43,344 nt of DNA from a virus. Location of the stretch: positions 1 to 43,344 of IMG/VR virus record IMGVR_UViG_3300029448_000097; one strand, given 5' to 3'. The translations under genes were made by a program, and so were the position numbers. Under the pieces are notes generated by a model, which ran no database searches, was not told where the DNA came from, and saw only the letters and a program-made list of their open reading frames with translations. Positions 1 through 9,299 of the stretch are shown here, piece by piece. Every line of letters starts with the position of its first letter. Position 1 is the stretch's first letter.

Positions 1-22
1 TTTGTATAATATATGTAATCAC

Positions 23-301
23 CTATTTTTTACGTCTTTTAACGTTTTTTACTCTTCTTGGCTTACCTGATGGCTGCCCAAGTCTTTTCTTTTCCCTTAT
101 TTTAGCAGCTTTTTCCGATGCAGACATCTCAGAAGCTGTTTTTACGGTATCTCCCGATACTCTTTTGCTTGGTCTACAATAGGGTGTGCCACGCTTTTCG
201 CCTTTACGTCTACCGCAAGGCTTACCTGTTCTTACATCTATCCACTTTTCTTTAAACCAGCGTTTAAGGGCTGCTCCTTTTTTAGTTTTTCTTACCGCCA
301 T
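23..301 (-). CDS. small basic viral protein (GKPCGR/YCRPSKRVS type), 92 aa
   Basis: A Lys/Arg-rich protein of unknown function. It contains GAALKRWFKEKW, then VRTGKPCGRRKGEKRG, then YCRPSKRVS and a lysine-rich C-terminus. I recognise this layout from small conserved proteins of marine phages and some large DNA viruses (DUF5872/DUF6321-like; the exact family is not confirmed here). The two cysteines and the basic charge suggest nucleic-acid binding or a minor virion component, which is inference. I chose the ATG at 301 because homologues that I recall start M-A-x-R-K. An in-frame ATG at 322 would add seven residues and lengthen the overlap with the preceding gene from 20 to 41 bases. It is the last complete gene at the left edge; positions 1-22 hold no gene. 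Confidence 0.8.
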   Translation of the reverse strand: MAVRKTKKGAALKRWFKEKWIDVRTGKPCGRRKGEKRGTPYCRPSKRVSGDTVKTASEMSASEKAAKIREKKRLGQPSGKPRRVKNVKRRKK

Positions 302-425
302 CTTTAGGTTTTGAATGTCCACATCCTTTTTTCTTTAATGCTAAGTGTTCTTTATATGTCATTGCTTTCTTTTCAGAACCATCTTTGCAATACATCATAT
401 GTGGTTTATATTTTTTTGTTGCCAT
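282..425 (-). CDS. 47-aa basic small protein (KPHMMYCKDGS type)
   Basis: Read from the minus strand at ATG 425 to TAA 282. It encodes 47 residues beginning MATKKYKPHMMY, followed by a TYKEHLALKKKG stretch and a Lys/Gly-rich tail. The KPHMMY...TYKEHLALKKKGxGH pattern is one that I recognise from small hypothetical proteins of marine phages; no function is known. It starts three bases after the 43-aa gene upstream and overlaps the next gene (start 301) by 20 bases in another frame, so the three genes look translationally linked. An opposite-strand reading frame covers the same bases, but it lacks phage-protein character and conflicts with the one-strand layout. Confidence 0.75.
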   Translation of the reverse strand: MATKKYKPHMMYCKDGSEKKAMTYKEHLALKKKGCGHSKPKDGGKKN

Positions 426-428
426 AAT

Positions 429-560
429 TTATTTTTTAGATTTATTACCCCAGTTTGCTGCCCCAACTTTTCTGCACTTAGCTATTGCACCACTAGCGTA
501 AGCGGACGGAAACACTTTATACCTTGCTTTTACTTTTTTATAACATGCATCTTTTGCCAT
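429..560 (-). CDS. 43-aa basic small protein (CYKKVKARY...PSAYASG type)
   Basis: Read from ATG 560 to TAA 429. It gives 43 residues that start MAKDACYKKVKARYKVFPS, then AYASGAIAKCRKVGAANWG and a short NKSKK tail. The CYxKVKxRYKVxPSAYASGxxxKCRKxGxxNWG signature recurs in small proteins of phages and large DNA viruses, usually near other small basic proteins; its role is unknown. Two cysteines about 23 residues apart and the strong positive charge could support metal or nucleic-acid binding, which is inference. It begins two bases after the stop of the giant ejection protein gene, so it is probably expressed late as part of the virion transcript. Confidence 0.8.
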   Translation of the reverse strand: MAKDACYKKVKARYKVFPSAYASGAIAKCRKVGAANWGNKSKK

Positions 561-562
561 AA

Positions 563-3500
563 TTATTTTATTTTTAGCTTTTTAATTTTTAATTTTTTAA
601 TTTTTGTAGGTTGTAACTTGTTTTTCTTTTTTATTAATCTTGTATTATCTTCTTCTATTTTTAAAGTCCATCCGTCCCAACCTAATAATAATGCTAATTT
701 CTGCCATAATTCAGTTTCTGAATCAACAATTCCTTTTCCTTGCTCATACAATCTCATTGCTTGATCAAGAGGTATGTTAGCTGTAGCTGATATGAATCTT
801 GCAGCTGCCATTGTTGCGGGATTATCTAAACTAAGTCCTGCTTCTTTTATTTCATCCATGTCATAATCGAATACAGAAAGTGCTTGTCTTATTTGTGTTA
901 CCTTTCTGTCTACAGGAGGCATAAAATCAAACAATTTCCATGCTGCTTCTCCAAATTTAGGCCTTGGCCTATTTGCTCTTCTTGCTATATCAACCGCAAC
1001 ATTTTTAGCCATTAAAAATACATTGCCATATACACCTGTACCTCTAATAATTGAATCCGCCATACCTTCAGCGGTTTTTATAACTCTATCTCTTTCTTTT
1101 TCATCTTCTTCTTCTTCTCCAAATCCCATTGCAAATAATGCTTGCTGCATTGCGTTGAATATAAAGTTTTGAACAAAACTATAATATATAAGCTTTGACC
1201 AATTAGTTAGAGGATCACCGCGCCCGTCTCGTATATCTTGTGCAGCCCTTTTCATAAGTCTAGCATACTGCATAGGTGTATTAGCAAAAGCTAAAACAAC
1301 TCTACCCAAATTACTTGCTTGTTGCATAGATATTTTATCAGGTCTACTAGATTGTTGTGTTTCTTCAGCTATTTCTCTAAAATCCTCAAAGGCTCTTTCA
1401 AAAGCGGTGTCTTGCTCTAATCCTTTATTAGTATACGTATTTGTTCTATTTCTAATAAAACTTGCCCCTCCTAATGCAATTGCAAAACTATCTGCATATC
1501 TTGTTAAAACAAAACCTTTACTTAATAATAAACTTATAACACCACGTACCCCTCCTTTTTCAGCCTGTTCTACAAGTTCAGATTCGTTAATATTTATTTT
1601 CAAACCACCTCTTCTTTGAACCAAATAGTCTGAATTAAATAATCTCATAAAATCTCCCCAAAATTGCTGTTGATTAGAAAAAGCTTTACCAGCTTGCAAT
1701 AAATTATTATCACTCCAGTTTATAAAGTTTATAGTTGATATTGTTTGCAGAACAGCAGATTTTCTATTTAAGAACATAATAGTACCAACCGCGTCATTAA
1801 GCCAATCCAACATAACATTAACTTGTTTGTTATTGCTAGGCTTTCTATTTCTACCAGTTTTCATTCTACGAAGACTATCTTCTAATGCTTCTCTATAATT
1901 TCTACCGAATAAGGCTTCAAGTTTATTTAAATTTTCTTCTGAAAATATTGTATCAACATTTTTTTGCCATTGTTGGAGGTATTTTGCTCTTTTTGTTGTA
2001 TTTATACTTTGTTTTAAATCTGTTGATATAGTTCCAGCCTCCCAGTTATTGTCAGGCTTTATATAACCATCAGCTTTAGTAATTAATATTAAATTATCTG
2101 CAAAATCCTTAAAAGTTTTATCTTTTTTAATTAAGTTAATTAAACTTGCCTCTTCTTCTTTATTCAACCCTGGAATTTTCATTCCTTGTTTATTCCATAT
2201 GTAAACTCTAACAGCATCTCCCATTGTAAAATCACCATCTAATACTTTTTGTTGTAAAGGCGATTGCGCGAATATACCAGCTTTTTTAGGCAATTTAGGT
2301 AGTCTTGATTTTAATTCTTTAAAATCAGCCATCATTGACACTCTTTCTCTTTCAATATTCGCCATTGCTCTACCAAAAGGTCTAATTAAATTAATTCTTA
2401 CCCACTCTATAGCTTGATCGCCTTTAAATCCTTTAGGTAAAAACGCATATATTAGCCCTAAAAAGTCTTCTGCCCCAGGCGGTATAAATAAATTATATCT
2501 ACCTTTATTTTTACCTCTTCTTCTAGCTCTTACTGCAGAATATTTAGTAGTTGATAATATACCTGATTTATCTTCTAATATTGAATTAAATTCTAAATCT
2601 AAATTAGCTTCTTTACTGGGTAAGGTTCTAGGCGTACCATCTTTTTTTATGTTAAATTGTATTGAAAATGATTTTCCTTGTAATGTTTTATAGTTTTTTA
2701 ATGCAACCCCACCGTCAATTTTTGCAACGGCACTATTAAAATGTCTTCTTGTCCAACTGTCTTTCCATAAATTCCAGTTTCTACCCATGCCAAATTTATA
2801 AAATTTAGTTTTACCTTCATTGTCTATATATGTAGCTGTATCAACTTTGTCAGCATCTTTTTTCGACATCCCTATTAATACATAATTTTCTAAAACTTTA
2901 TCTAATAATTTTGGAAACGGTACTTCTTTTTTATTAATCCCGCTTAATAATTCTTTCCAAGCTCTGAAACTCTGCATTGCATGCTCCATTATCATTTGTT
3001 CATTATTTGCAGCCGCTACTACGTCAAATCCTGCAAGTTTAGCCATTCTTCTATGTAAATGTGATTTATCTTTATAGGAATTAACCATAAAGTGTATCAT
3101 AGTTAGAAGTCTTTCTTTTTTCTGAGCCTGTGTAATATTAGGTTCATTTATAAATTCATTAATAGCTAACCATAAATGTATACCCGAGTTGGTATATCTG
3201 TCAGTAGCGTCTATTAACCATTTTAAACTTTTAGTTTTAAGATTTTTTTGACTAATGGGCGCGCCTTTATAATAATTTTTTTCAGCATCCTCACGTACTT
3301 GCTTTCTTGTTGCTGATTTACCATAAGAAAAATTCTTTCTACCAACCCAATTTTTAGAACCTGCTAATAATTTTTGTTTAATTTCTTGAATTTGTTGCTT
3401 ACTAATATAACCACCCATTTCTAACCCACTAGTAACAATGCCAATATTTAATAAGCCTGGATATTTATCAAGATATGGTAAAAATTCAATTATTCCATCT

Positions 3501-6500
3501 GCATATCTTGTAGTGTTATCAGTAACATTATAATAAATATCTTGTAAACCCATTGAAAAAGCAAATTGCTTACTAGCTAGGGTTCTTTCTATTTTTCTAG
3601 CCGCTGTTGCTTGGTCTTCGGTAGATAATGGCGATTGCTTTATTGCTGTCGGAGATAAATTGAATGCAATTTCTTTACCAAATTCCCCAAAAAGTTTATT
3701 TCTTCTTGCTCTTATAGTAGAATTGGGCTTCTTTTCACCATAACTATAATATTCTTTTAAAGTTTTTAATGATGGTTTTAATCTATCATATAAATCAACA
3801 CCTTGCGCTTCATTTTCAACAAAAGCATTTTTTTCATCTCTTGCTTTTCTAATCTCTTCTTGTGTTGTTAATCTTTTATTTAACTTAGCAAAGTTTTTGT
3901 TTTCTAATTTTCTTTCTGCTTGGTATAAATATTGTATTGATAATAACTTTTTCTTAGGGTCAAAAAGTTTATCTATATATTTGTCAAAAAACTTTTCAAA
4001 ATTACCAGCCGCTTTTCTTATTTTAGGCATTACTGCATTTTCAAACAAATTTTTAATATTGTTTCTAAAATCAGCATCGCTGGGGTCAAAAGCTTGGTCT
4101 TCACCAAATATTTCATCAACAAAATCTTGTAAATCTTTTATATCATCTTCTGTGAGTATATCAATTTCATCTTCCATTTTAGGATTAGAAGTATTTTCTA
4201 TGTTCTCACTAAGTATTTTAGCATCTATCATAGATTCTACATCTATTGAAGTTTCATCTAAAATATCAATTGTAGTGCCCGCGTCTGTTTCAATAGATTG
4301 CGCTTTTGGTTTCTTTACATATTCTAATTTAACATCTTGAAATGCTCTAAATGCAATACCACCTAACCCCTTGCTTTCTTTTTTACCATAAATATAACTA
4401 AATACACTTCTTTTATTTCCTTCTAATGTTGGATTAAAGTTTTTAAATACTCTTTCTGTAATTCTTTCTCTTACCTTTCTTTTAATATCTTCTTGTACCT
4501 CAGGTGTTAAACTACCAGTGTTTTCATCTCTTTGTATTATGCTATTTATAACTGGGTCTATAATAAGATTGACCTCTATTTCTGTGTATATACCTGCTCT
4601 AGCAACGTCACTGGTTTTAAAATCATCTTGTGTTTTTATATCTTCAGTTATATATTGGTCTAAAGCATTTTGACTAGCTTTTATTTGTTCAGGTGTTAAC
4701 TGTACTTCTTTAGATGGTTTAGATTTTTCTTCAATATCAACTTTACCGGCTTTTGTTACAGTTTTTGCAATATCGTCAGCGGCTTCTAATACTGTTTTTG
4801 TAGATAAAGGTTTAACACCTGTAAAACTATTATATCTTTTTATTAATTCTAAAGCATTTTCTCCACTAATTTCAAATGGCAAATTCTTTATATTTTTAGA
4901 ATAAGTTTTTGCAAAAGCCTCACCAAATTTATTAAACATGTTAGCTTGTTCAATATTCTCTAATGCTGCTTGATTAGCTAAAACATCAGATAATCCTGAT
5001 AAATATTCATCTACAATATCATTATTTTTAAGATCAAATTTACCATATACAGATAATCTTTGTTTTAATAATTTATATGCAGCTACCATTTTAGGATCTG
5101 TTGAATTTGCAAAATCTGCATCTAAAGCTTGTATTATAGCTGTTTTTTCATTTCTTGATAATGATTCAAATATAAAGTGCATTACCTCATGGTGTACAAC
5201 ATTACCAGAAGTGCTTTTTCCATTGTTAGTTTTAAATATATTGTTGTCAACATTTTCTTCAACAAATAAAGCTAAATCACCTTTCATAGCTCCAGATGTA
5301 TACATACGCATACCTGATTTATTTACGGTGCCCTCCAGCATGTCAATAATATTTTCGTCGTTTAAAAGGTCAGGTCTATTTTTTTTAAGCCATGTTTTTA
5401 ACTCGGCTCTAGTTTTACGCATTATACCTTGTTTACCCGCAAACACTCCAGTTTTGTCCGCGTTTATATATGATAATAAAGTTTTACCTGTTGTATGAAA
5501 ATATTCTAGAAGTCTTGTATCAATTAATTGATTATCATAACTTTCAATTCTTTGTTTTTCATTTTCAATTTTAGCTTCAATTGAAATACTGTTGTTTGTT
5601 TTAAATTCTTTTTCTAAACCAGCAAGATTAGATTGTGCATCTGCTTTTTCAATTTCTAAATCAAACATTTTTTTCCTACCTTCATAAGATAAATATTTAT
5701 AAGTAGAATTATTTGCTACATTTTCAGCAACATCTATATTTCTTAATATTTGATCTTTTTCAGATTGAGTTCTATTACTTTTCTTTACCTCTACTTTTAA
5801 CGCGTTTGCTATTGCTCTTAAACTTTTAGGATTTCTTAATGCTGTTAATTCAGCTATTCCTTCTCTAACGGTCATGCTCGTGCCCGTTATACTTACCTGT
5901 GTACCACTGGTGCCTAATATTGTTTGAGCTGTTGTTTCTGCAATTAATTTTGCAGTTATAGGGTTATCTAACGCTAATGCTGAATTTATTTCTTGTCCAT
6001 TTTCTGTAACAAGTTCCGCTAATTGGGAATATCCAGCGCCAACTAAAAAATCTTTTGCATCTTGGTTAACTTTACCTTTTAATATACCCCTAAGAGCTGT
6101 TTTAGGTACAAATTTAGTTGCTTTACCTATTAAAAAAAGATTACTTGCGTAATCCATAGCTGCATTTTGTATTCCTACTCTATTAGCTTCATTAAATGCA
6201 TCTACAGTTTTACCATCTTGAACAGCATTTAATACAGCATCAGCTTGTTGTTCTTTTGGTAAGTTTTGAAAGGCTTCATATGTTAATCCCATTTCTTCAG
6301 CTGCAACTCTGTTAATTAATTCTGTTGCAACAGCCCCACCTTCTTGTGTGTATGTTGTAAATCCAAAACTAACTAATGCAGAAAACATTTGTGGTATTTG
6401 TTCTGCAATTACCCCTGTTGTTTTATCAAAAGTTAAATTAAAATCATCCCATAATTCATTATCCCCATCATCTTCAAATATATTTATACTTTCATATTTG

Positions 6501-7033
6501 TTTAAATACTCTTGCATTTCTTTAGATTCAATAAAATTTTCTCTAAATATTTTACTATCTTTTTCAATTAAGCCTTCATAATACTTTAAAGCATTTTCTC
6601 TATCTACATTTTCACCACCTACTGTGTAGCCTTCTTTCACAGAATATCTACCGCCTACAAAAAAATTATTTATACTATCTGGAGTATTTTTAATCTTTCT
6701 TATCTGTGTTCTATTATCTTCAATTCTTCCCGCAGCGCTGTCTCTCAAATAATCATCAGAAACACTTGAGCCAATTTTTTTAAAAGCATTTACAAATCTT
6801 CTGCCCAACGTGGGGTTAATTTTTTCTTCTTTTGTAGGAGTTAGTTCAAGTGCTTTATTATAAAGAAATCTTTTTGAATTTTCAGATGGTAACGCCCCAG
6901 TATATTTTGTATATAAGGCGTCTATTGCTTTAGTGGGGTCCTGGGTTAGTAGAAAAGAAATTTGTTTAGTTCTCAATTCTTCCCCCATATCAGCATCGAA
7001 TTTTTGAAGTAATGCTTGGTATAGTTCTTCCAT
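563..7033 (-). CDS. giant ejection (internal virion) protein with HExxH zincin motif, 2156 aa
   Basis: Very large multidomain protein at the end of the virion operon, in the slot that gp16 holds in T7. Seen: an N-terminal helical region, a hydrophobic Ala/Gly/Thr-rich patch around residues 340-390, and VVHHEVMHFIF with HExxH at residues 615-619 followed by helical sequence containing DEYLSGLSD, a candidate third-ligand Glu. An acidic Asp/Glu-rich linker follows (about 930-1000). A long C-terminal region resembles the terminal part of large phage polyvalent or ejection proteins (FANTPMQYARLMKRA, hydrophobic GGASFI and NFIFNAMQQALFAMGFG segments). It ends in a low-complexity Lys/Ile/Leu tail. 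Known of the family: such proteins are injected with the DNA and often carry enzymatic domains. Inferred: it enters the host, and the zincin may cleave a host or virion target. No lysozyme or transglycosylase motif was recognised. Confidence 0.8.
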   Translation of the reverse strand: MEELYQALLQKFDADMGEELRTKQISFLLTQDPTKAIDALYTKYTGALPSENSKRFLYNKALELTPTKEEKINPTLGRRFVNAFKKIGSSVSDDYLRDSAAGRIEDNRTQIRKIKNTPDSINNFFVGGRYSVKEGYTVGGENVDRENALKYYEGLIEKDSKIFRENFIESKEMQEYLNKYESINIFEDDGDNELWDDFNLTFDKTTGVIAEQIPQMFSALVSFGFTTYTQEGGAVATELINRVAAEEMGLTYEAFQNLPKEQQADAVLNAVQDGKTVDAFNEANRVGIQNAAMDYASNLFLIGKATKFVPKTALRGILKGKVNQDAKDFLVGAGYSQLAELVTENGQEINSALALDNPITAKLIAETTAQTILGTSGTQVSITGTSMTVREGIAELTALRNPKSLRAIANALKVEVKKSNRTQSEKDQILRNIDVAENVANNSTYKYLSYEGRKKMFDLEIEKADAQSNLAGLEKEFKTNNSISIEAKIENEKQRIESYDNQLIDTRLLEYFHTTGKTLLSYINADKTGVFAGKQGIMRKTRAELKTWLKKNRPDLLNDENIIDMLEGTVNKSGMRMYTSGAMKGDLALFVEENVDNNIFKTNNGKSTSGNVVHHEVMHFIFESLSRNEKTAIIQALDADFANSTDPKMVAAYKLLKQRLSVYGKFDLKNNDIVDEYLSGLSDVLANQAALENIEQANMFNKFGEAFAKTYSKNIKNLPFEISGENALELIKRYNSFTGVKPLSTKTVLEAADDIAKTVTKAGKVDIEEKSKPSKEVQLTPEQIKASQNALDQYITEDIKTQDDFKTSDVARAGIYTEIEVNLIIDPVINSIIQRDENTGSLTPEVQEDIKRKVRERITERVFKNFNPTLEGNKRSVFSYIYGKKESKGLGGIAFRAFQDVKLEYVKKPKAQSIETDAGTTIDILDETSIDVESMIDAKILSENIENTSNPKMEDEIDILTEDDIKDLQDFVDEIFGEDQAFDPSDADFRNNIKNLFENAVMPKIRKAAGNFEKFFDKYIDKLFDPKKKLLSIQYLYQAERKLENKNFAKLNKRLTTQEEIRKARDEKNAFVENEAQGVDLYDRLKPSLKTLKEYYSYGEKKPNSTIRARRNKLFGEFGKEIAFNLSPTAIKQSPLSTEDQATAARKIERTLASKQFAFSMGLQDIYYNVTDNTTRYADGIIEFLPYLDKYPGLLNIGIVTSGLEMGGYISKQQIQEIKQKLLAGSKNWVGRKNFSYGKSATRKQVREDAEKNYYKGAPISQKNLKTKSLKWLIDATDRYTNSGIHLWLAINEFINEPNITQAQKKERLLTMIHFMVNSYKDKSHLHRRMAKLAGFDVVAAANNEQMIMEHAMQSFRAWKELLSGINKKEVPFPKLLDKVLENYVLIGMSKKDADKVDTATYIDNEGKTKFYKFGMGRNWNLWKDSWTRRHFNSAVAKIDGGVALKNYKTLQGKSFSIQFNIKKDGTPRTLPSKEANLDLEFNSILEDKSGILSTTKYSAVRARRRGKNKGRYNLFIPPGAEDFLGLIYAFLPKGFKGDQAIEWVRINLIRPFGRAMANIERERVSMMADFKELKSRLPKLPKKAGIFAQSPLQQKVLDGDFTMGDAVRVYIWNKQGMKIPGLNKEEEASLINLIKKDKTFKDFADNLILITKADGYIKPDNNWEAGTISTDLKQSINTTKRAKYLQQWQKNVDTIFSEENLNKLEALFGRNYREALEDSLRRMKTGRNRKPSNNKQVNVMLDWLNDAVGTIMFLNRKSAVLQTISTINFINWSDNNLLQAGKAFSNQQQFWGDFMRLFNSDYLVQRRGGLKININESELVEQAEKGGVRGVISLLLSKGFVLTRYADSFAIALGGASFIRNRTNTYTNKGLEQDTAFERAFEDFREIAEETQQSSRPDKISMQQASNLGRVVLAFANTPMQYARLMKRAAQDIRDGRGDPLTNWSKLIYYSFVQNFIFNAMQQALFAMGFGEEEEDEKERDRVIKTAEGMADSIIRGTGVYGNVFLMAKNVAVDIARRANRPRPKFGEAAWKLFDFMPPVDRKVTQIRQALSVFDYDMDEIKEAGLSLDNPATMAAARFISATANIPLDQAMRLYEQGKGIVDSETELWQKLALLLGWDGWTLKIEEDNTRLIKKKNKLQPTKIKKLKIKKLKIK

Positions 7034-8563
7034 CTAGTTATTATTTCCTTCGATGTTATTTAATCCGTTAATTATGTCTTGTGTAACATTTATTTCTGGT
7101 AAACTTTCTAATAAATTATCAAATGTTTTTTGGCCATCAAATTGTTCTGTTTTAGTATTAAACACGGGTGGCACTTTTTTTCCATCTGGTAACACAATGT
7201 CTCCAAACGCACCATCTTTTGCATTCATTATATAATAATTTATAACCTCTGTATCTAATCCAGCTGTTGTTGCATAAAGCCTAAATAAATCTTCTTGATT
7301 ACTTTGAGGAATAGATGTTTGATCATAAAATACGCCTATTTGATCACCACCATATGTTTCATTAAATAATTTCATTTTTTCTTCATTAGGTAATTCTCGG
7401 TATGCGCTTGATGTCATATCTACAGTTTTGGTATCTGTTTGTTGTTGTGCGGAATCCCAAGCTTTAAATAATTGATCTTTATCCATAAATTTACTAGCGT
7501 TTTTAATATCTAGTCTTTGTAAAGACTTAACTCTTTCTTGCGCATTCAAAGGCTGAGTTGCAAAATTAAGCGCATTTTGGATTGTAGGCATTGCTAATTT
7601 AATTTTTTGTTGCATGCTGGCTGTAAACTCACTTTCGCCGCCGCCAGGATTGTATGTGCCATATCCAACTGAATTTTGCTCAATCAACCCTTTCATTATT
7701 TTGTCAACTATAACAGGCTTGAAATTAATAGGATCCTCCTCGTATCTTGCCCTTTCTTCATCACTAAAAACATCTTTAAATAAATCATCATATAGAATTG
7801 ATTTAATTCTATCGTCACCACCATTATCCAGTTCAATTATTAATTTTCTTTTTAAAGAATTGACTAATCCACTAAATTTATTATCTTTTAAATTAACACC
7901 CTCTATGCCATCTTTAATTACAGATTTATTTAAATCATCTAAATATATCGAAAATTCGTCGTCAGTTTCAAACCAATCAAAATCTTTTTTAGTAAATGAA
8001 TAATTTTTACCTTCATGTGTTGTGTTGTAAGTAGGATTACCAAAATTATCATAAGTCATTGTGTAATCTAATTCATCTGGTAATAATATATTATCTAATG
8101 CACCTTTTTTACCGGCATCGTAACCTTTAGATATTCTCAAATGGTTTTCAGAATATTCTTTTCTTTTAGCTTGAACCCAAAGTAAGTTGTCATTTACATT
8201 TGAATATGAAGCGGTTATATTATTTAATTCATTTTGTAAAGTTAAATAATCAGAAGTGCCTGCCTGTGTTTCTGTCAGTAGATTACCTATTTCAAAAGCT
8301 CTTTTCTTTTTATCAAAAGCCCATGGGGTTAAACTTTCTCTTTGTATACCATCTAATTTTGAAAAATTAATTTCTTCTGGAAATTTATCAAGTATACCTC
8401 TAGCCCTAGTATCGGCCGCTTCTCGCGCTTTTCTATTTCCTTCAATTTGTTTTATTAAGTTATCAGTAGTTCTTTTTATACTTTTATCTATAGTGTCTAC
8501 TAGACCAGTATTAAAACCACCCGCCGCGAGTCTTGCTCCTAATATTAAGTTTTTATCTGCCAT
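7034..8563 (-). CDS. putative internal virion / ejection protein, 509 aa
   Basis: No enzymatic motif was found. The N-terminus is small-residue rich (MADKNLILGARLAAGGFNTG), followed by a long, charged, mainly helical sequence with Lys/Arg/Glu heptad-like stretches (about residues 25-160), a central acidic part and a polar C-terminus ending NNIEGNNN. Its place between a 234-aa Ala/Gln-rich protein and the 2156-aa giant mirrors T7 gp14-gp15-gp16, so I infer a gp15-like core or ejection protein. The stop abuts the giant gene's start (7034/7033) and its own start lies one base past the 234-aa gene's stop, which suggests coupled translation. It could instead be an unrelated structural protein; the position is the main argument. 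Confidence 0.6.
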   Translation of the reverse strand: MADKNLILGARLAAGGFNTGLVDTIDKSIKRTTDNLIKQIEGNRKAREAADTRARGILDKFPEEINFSKLDGIQRESLTPWAFDKKKRAFEIGNLLTETQAGTSDYLTLQNELNNITASYSNVNDNLLWVQAKRKEYSENHLRISKGYDAGKKGALDNILLPDELDYTMTYDNFGNPTYNTTHEGKNYSFTKKDFDWFETDDEFSIYLDDLNKSVIKDGIEGVNLKDNKFSGLVNSLKRKLIIELDNGGDDRIKSILYDDLFKDVFSDEERARYEEDPINFKPVIVDKIMKGLIEQNSVGYGTYNPGGGESEFTASMQQKIKLAMPTIQNALNFATQPLNAQERVKSLQRLDIKNASKFMDKDQLFKAWDSAQQQTDTKTVDMTSSAYRELPNEEKMKLFNETYGGDQIGVFYDQTSIPQSNQEDLFRLYATTAGLDTEVINYYIMNAKDGAFGDIVLPDGKKVPPVFNTKTEQFDGQKTFDNLLESLPEINVTQDIINGLNNIEGNNN

Positions 8564-8564
8564 A

Positions 8565-9269
8565 TTATGTTTTAGGTTTTAAAATTCCTGATGCTGCTAC
8601 GCCTGCTGCGCCGCCGGCCATATCTGTTAATCCGCCAACTAATTGATTTGTTGCATCTTTTCTTGCTTGGTCCGCCGCTCCTTTTCTTTGCTGAGCCATT
8701 CCAAGTAAAGTGCTTTGTTTTTCATAAGCCATTTTTTGGGACTGTGATTCTCCGCCTGCAATAGCCATTTGTCTTGACTGTTCACCTTGAGCACCTAATT
8801 GTGCATTTCTTTGTTCTTGTTGGGCTATGCTTACTGATGCCGCTTGTGCTTGTTGGTTTTGACTATTTGCCATTGCCTGTGCTAATGCGGCAACCCCTCC
8901 GCCTCCTGCTGAGGCAGCCATACTACTCATAATATTTGCAGCTCCTTGTGCACTTTGTTGTGCCGCAAAATCTGCTGCTTGAGTATTAACAGTTAAATTT
9001 GTATAAGGATTAGTTATGTTTTTATATGGATTAGATGTATCTAAATCTCTAAATGCTTGTTTTTCTTGTTTTAGTTCTTTAGCCGCTCTTCTTTGTTCAC
9101 GTCTTCTTTTACCACCTCCAAATAAACTAGCACCAAATTTTATAAGTCCACCTACTGCTTGACCAGCTGCTTGTATACCTGCTGCTGCTACCGCCGGCGC
9201 AACCGCCCAATTTACTCCTCCTGTAGGCGCTTCTATTATTAATTTTGATATTTCTACTATACTTTCCAT
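8565..9269 (-). CDS. putative internal virion protein (gp14-like), 234 aa
   Basis: Ala/Gln/Gly-rich protein with a hydrophobic N-terminal segment (about residues 18-50: AVAPAVAAAGIQAAGQAVGG and LIKFGASLFGGG), a basic RRREQRRAAKELKQEK helix, the motif NPYKNITNPYTNLTVNTQAA, then a long Ala/Gln/Ser helical region and a Gly/Ala-rich end (LVGGLTDMAGGAAGVAASG). An amphipathic or membrane-active N-terminus plus a low-complexity helical body is typical of small podovirus ejection proteins such as T7 gp14, which insert in the outer membrane during DNA entry. The NPYxNxxNPYxNLxVNTQAAxF pattern recurs in marine phage virion proteins that I have seen. Function assigned from composition and position. Confidence 0.65.
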   Translation of the reverse strand: MESIVEISKLIIEAPTGGVNWAVAPAVAAAGIQAAGQAVGGLIKFGASLFGGGKRRREQRRAAKELKQEKQAFRDLDTSNPYKNITNPYTNLTVNTQAADFAAQQSAQGAANIMSSMAASAGGGGVAALAQAMANSQNQQAQAASVSIAQQEQRNAQLGAQGEQSRQMAIAGGESQSQKMAYEKQSTLLGMAQQRKGAADQARKDATNQLVGGLTDMAGGAAGVAASGILKPKT

Positions 9270-9299
9270 TATATATTTTTATATATTTATTATTACGTA

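Noticed and set aside
302-322. N-terminal extension MDIQNLK of the left-end basic gene
   Set aside because: In-frame but increases overlap with the preceding gene, and family members that I recall start at MAxRK; kept as an alternative only.
345-764. 139-aa plus-strand frame at the left end
   Set aside because: It is antisense to the 43-aa and 47-aa genes and the end of the giant gene, is Phe/Ile/Leu-rich as expected for antisense AT-rich DNA, and contradicts the one-strand layout.
3897-4340. Plus-strand frame inside the giant gene (also 7614-8003, 23835-24134 and 39989-40324)
   Set aside because: Antisense shadows of real genes; Ser/Phe/Leu-rich with no domain or supporting start.
9292-9299. 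ATTACGTA copy matching the arm of the 25159 palindrome
   Set aside because: A single 8-mer in AT-rich DNA with no inverted partner; chance match.
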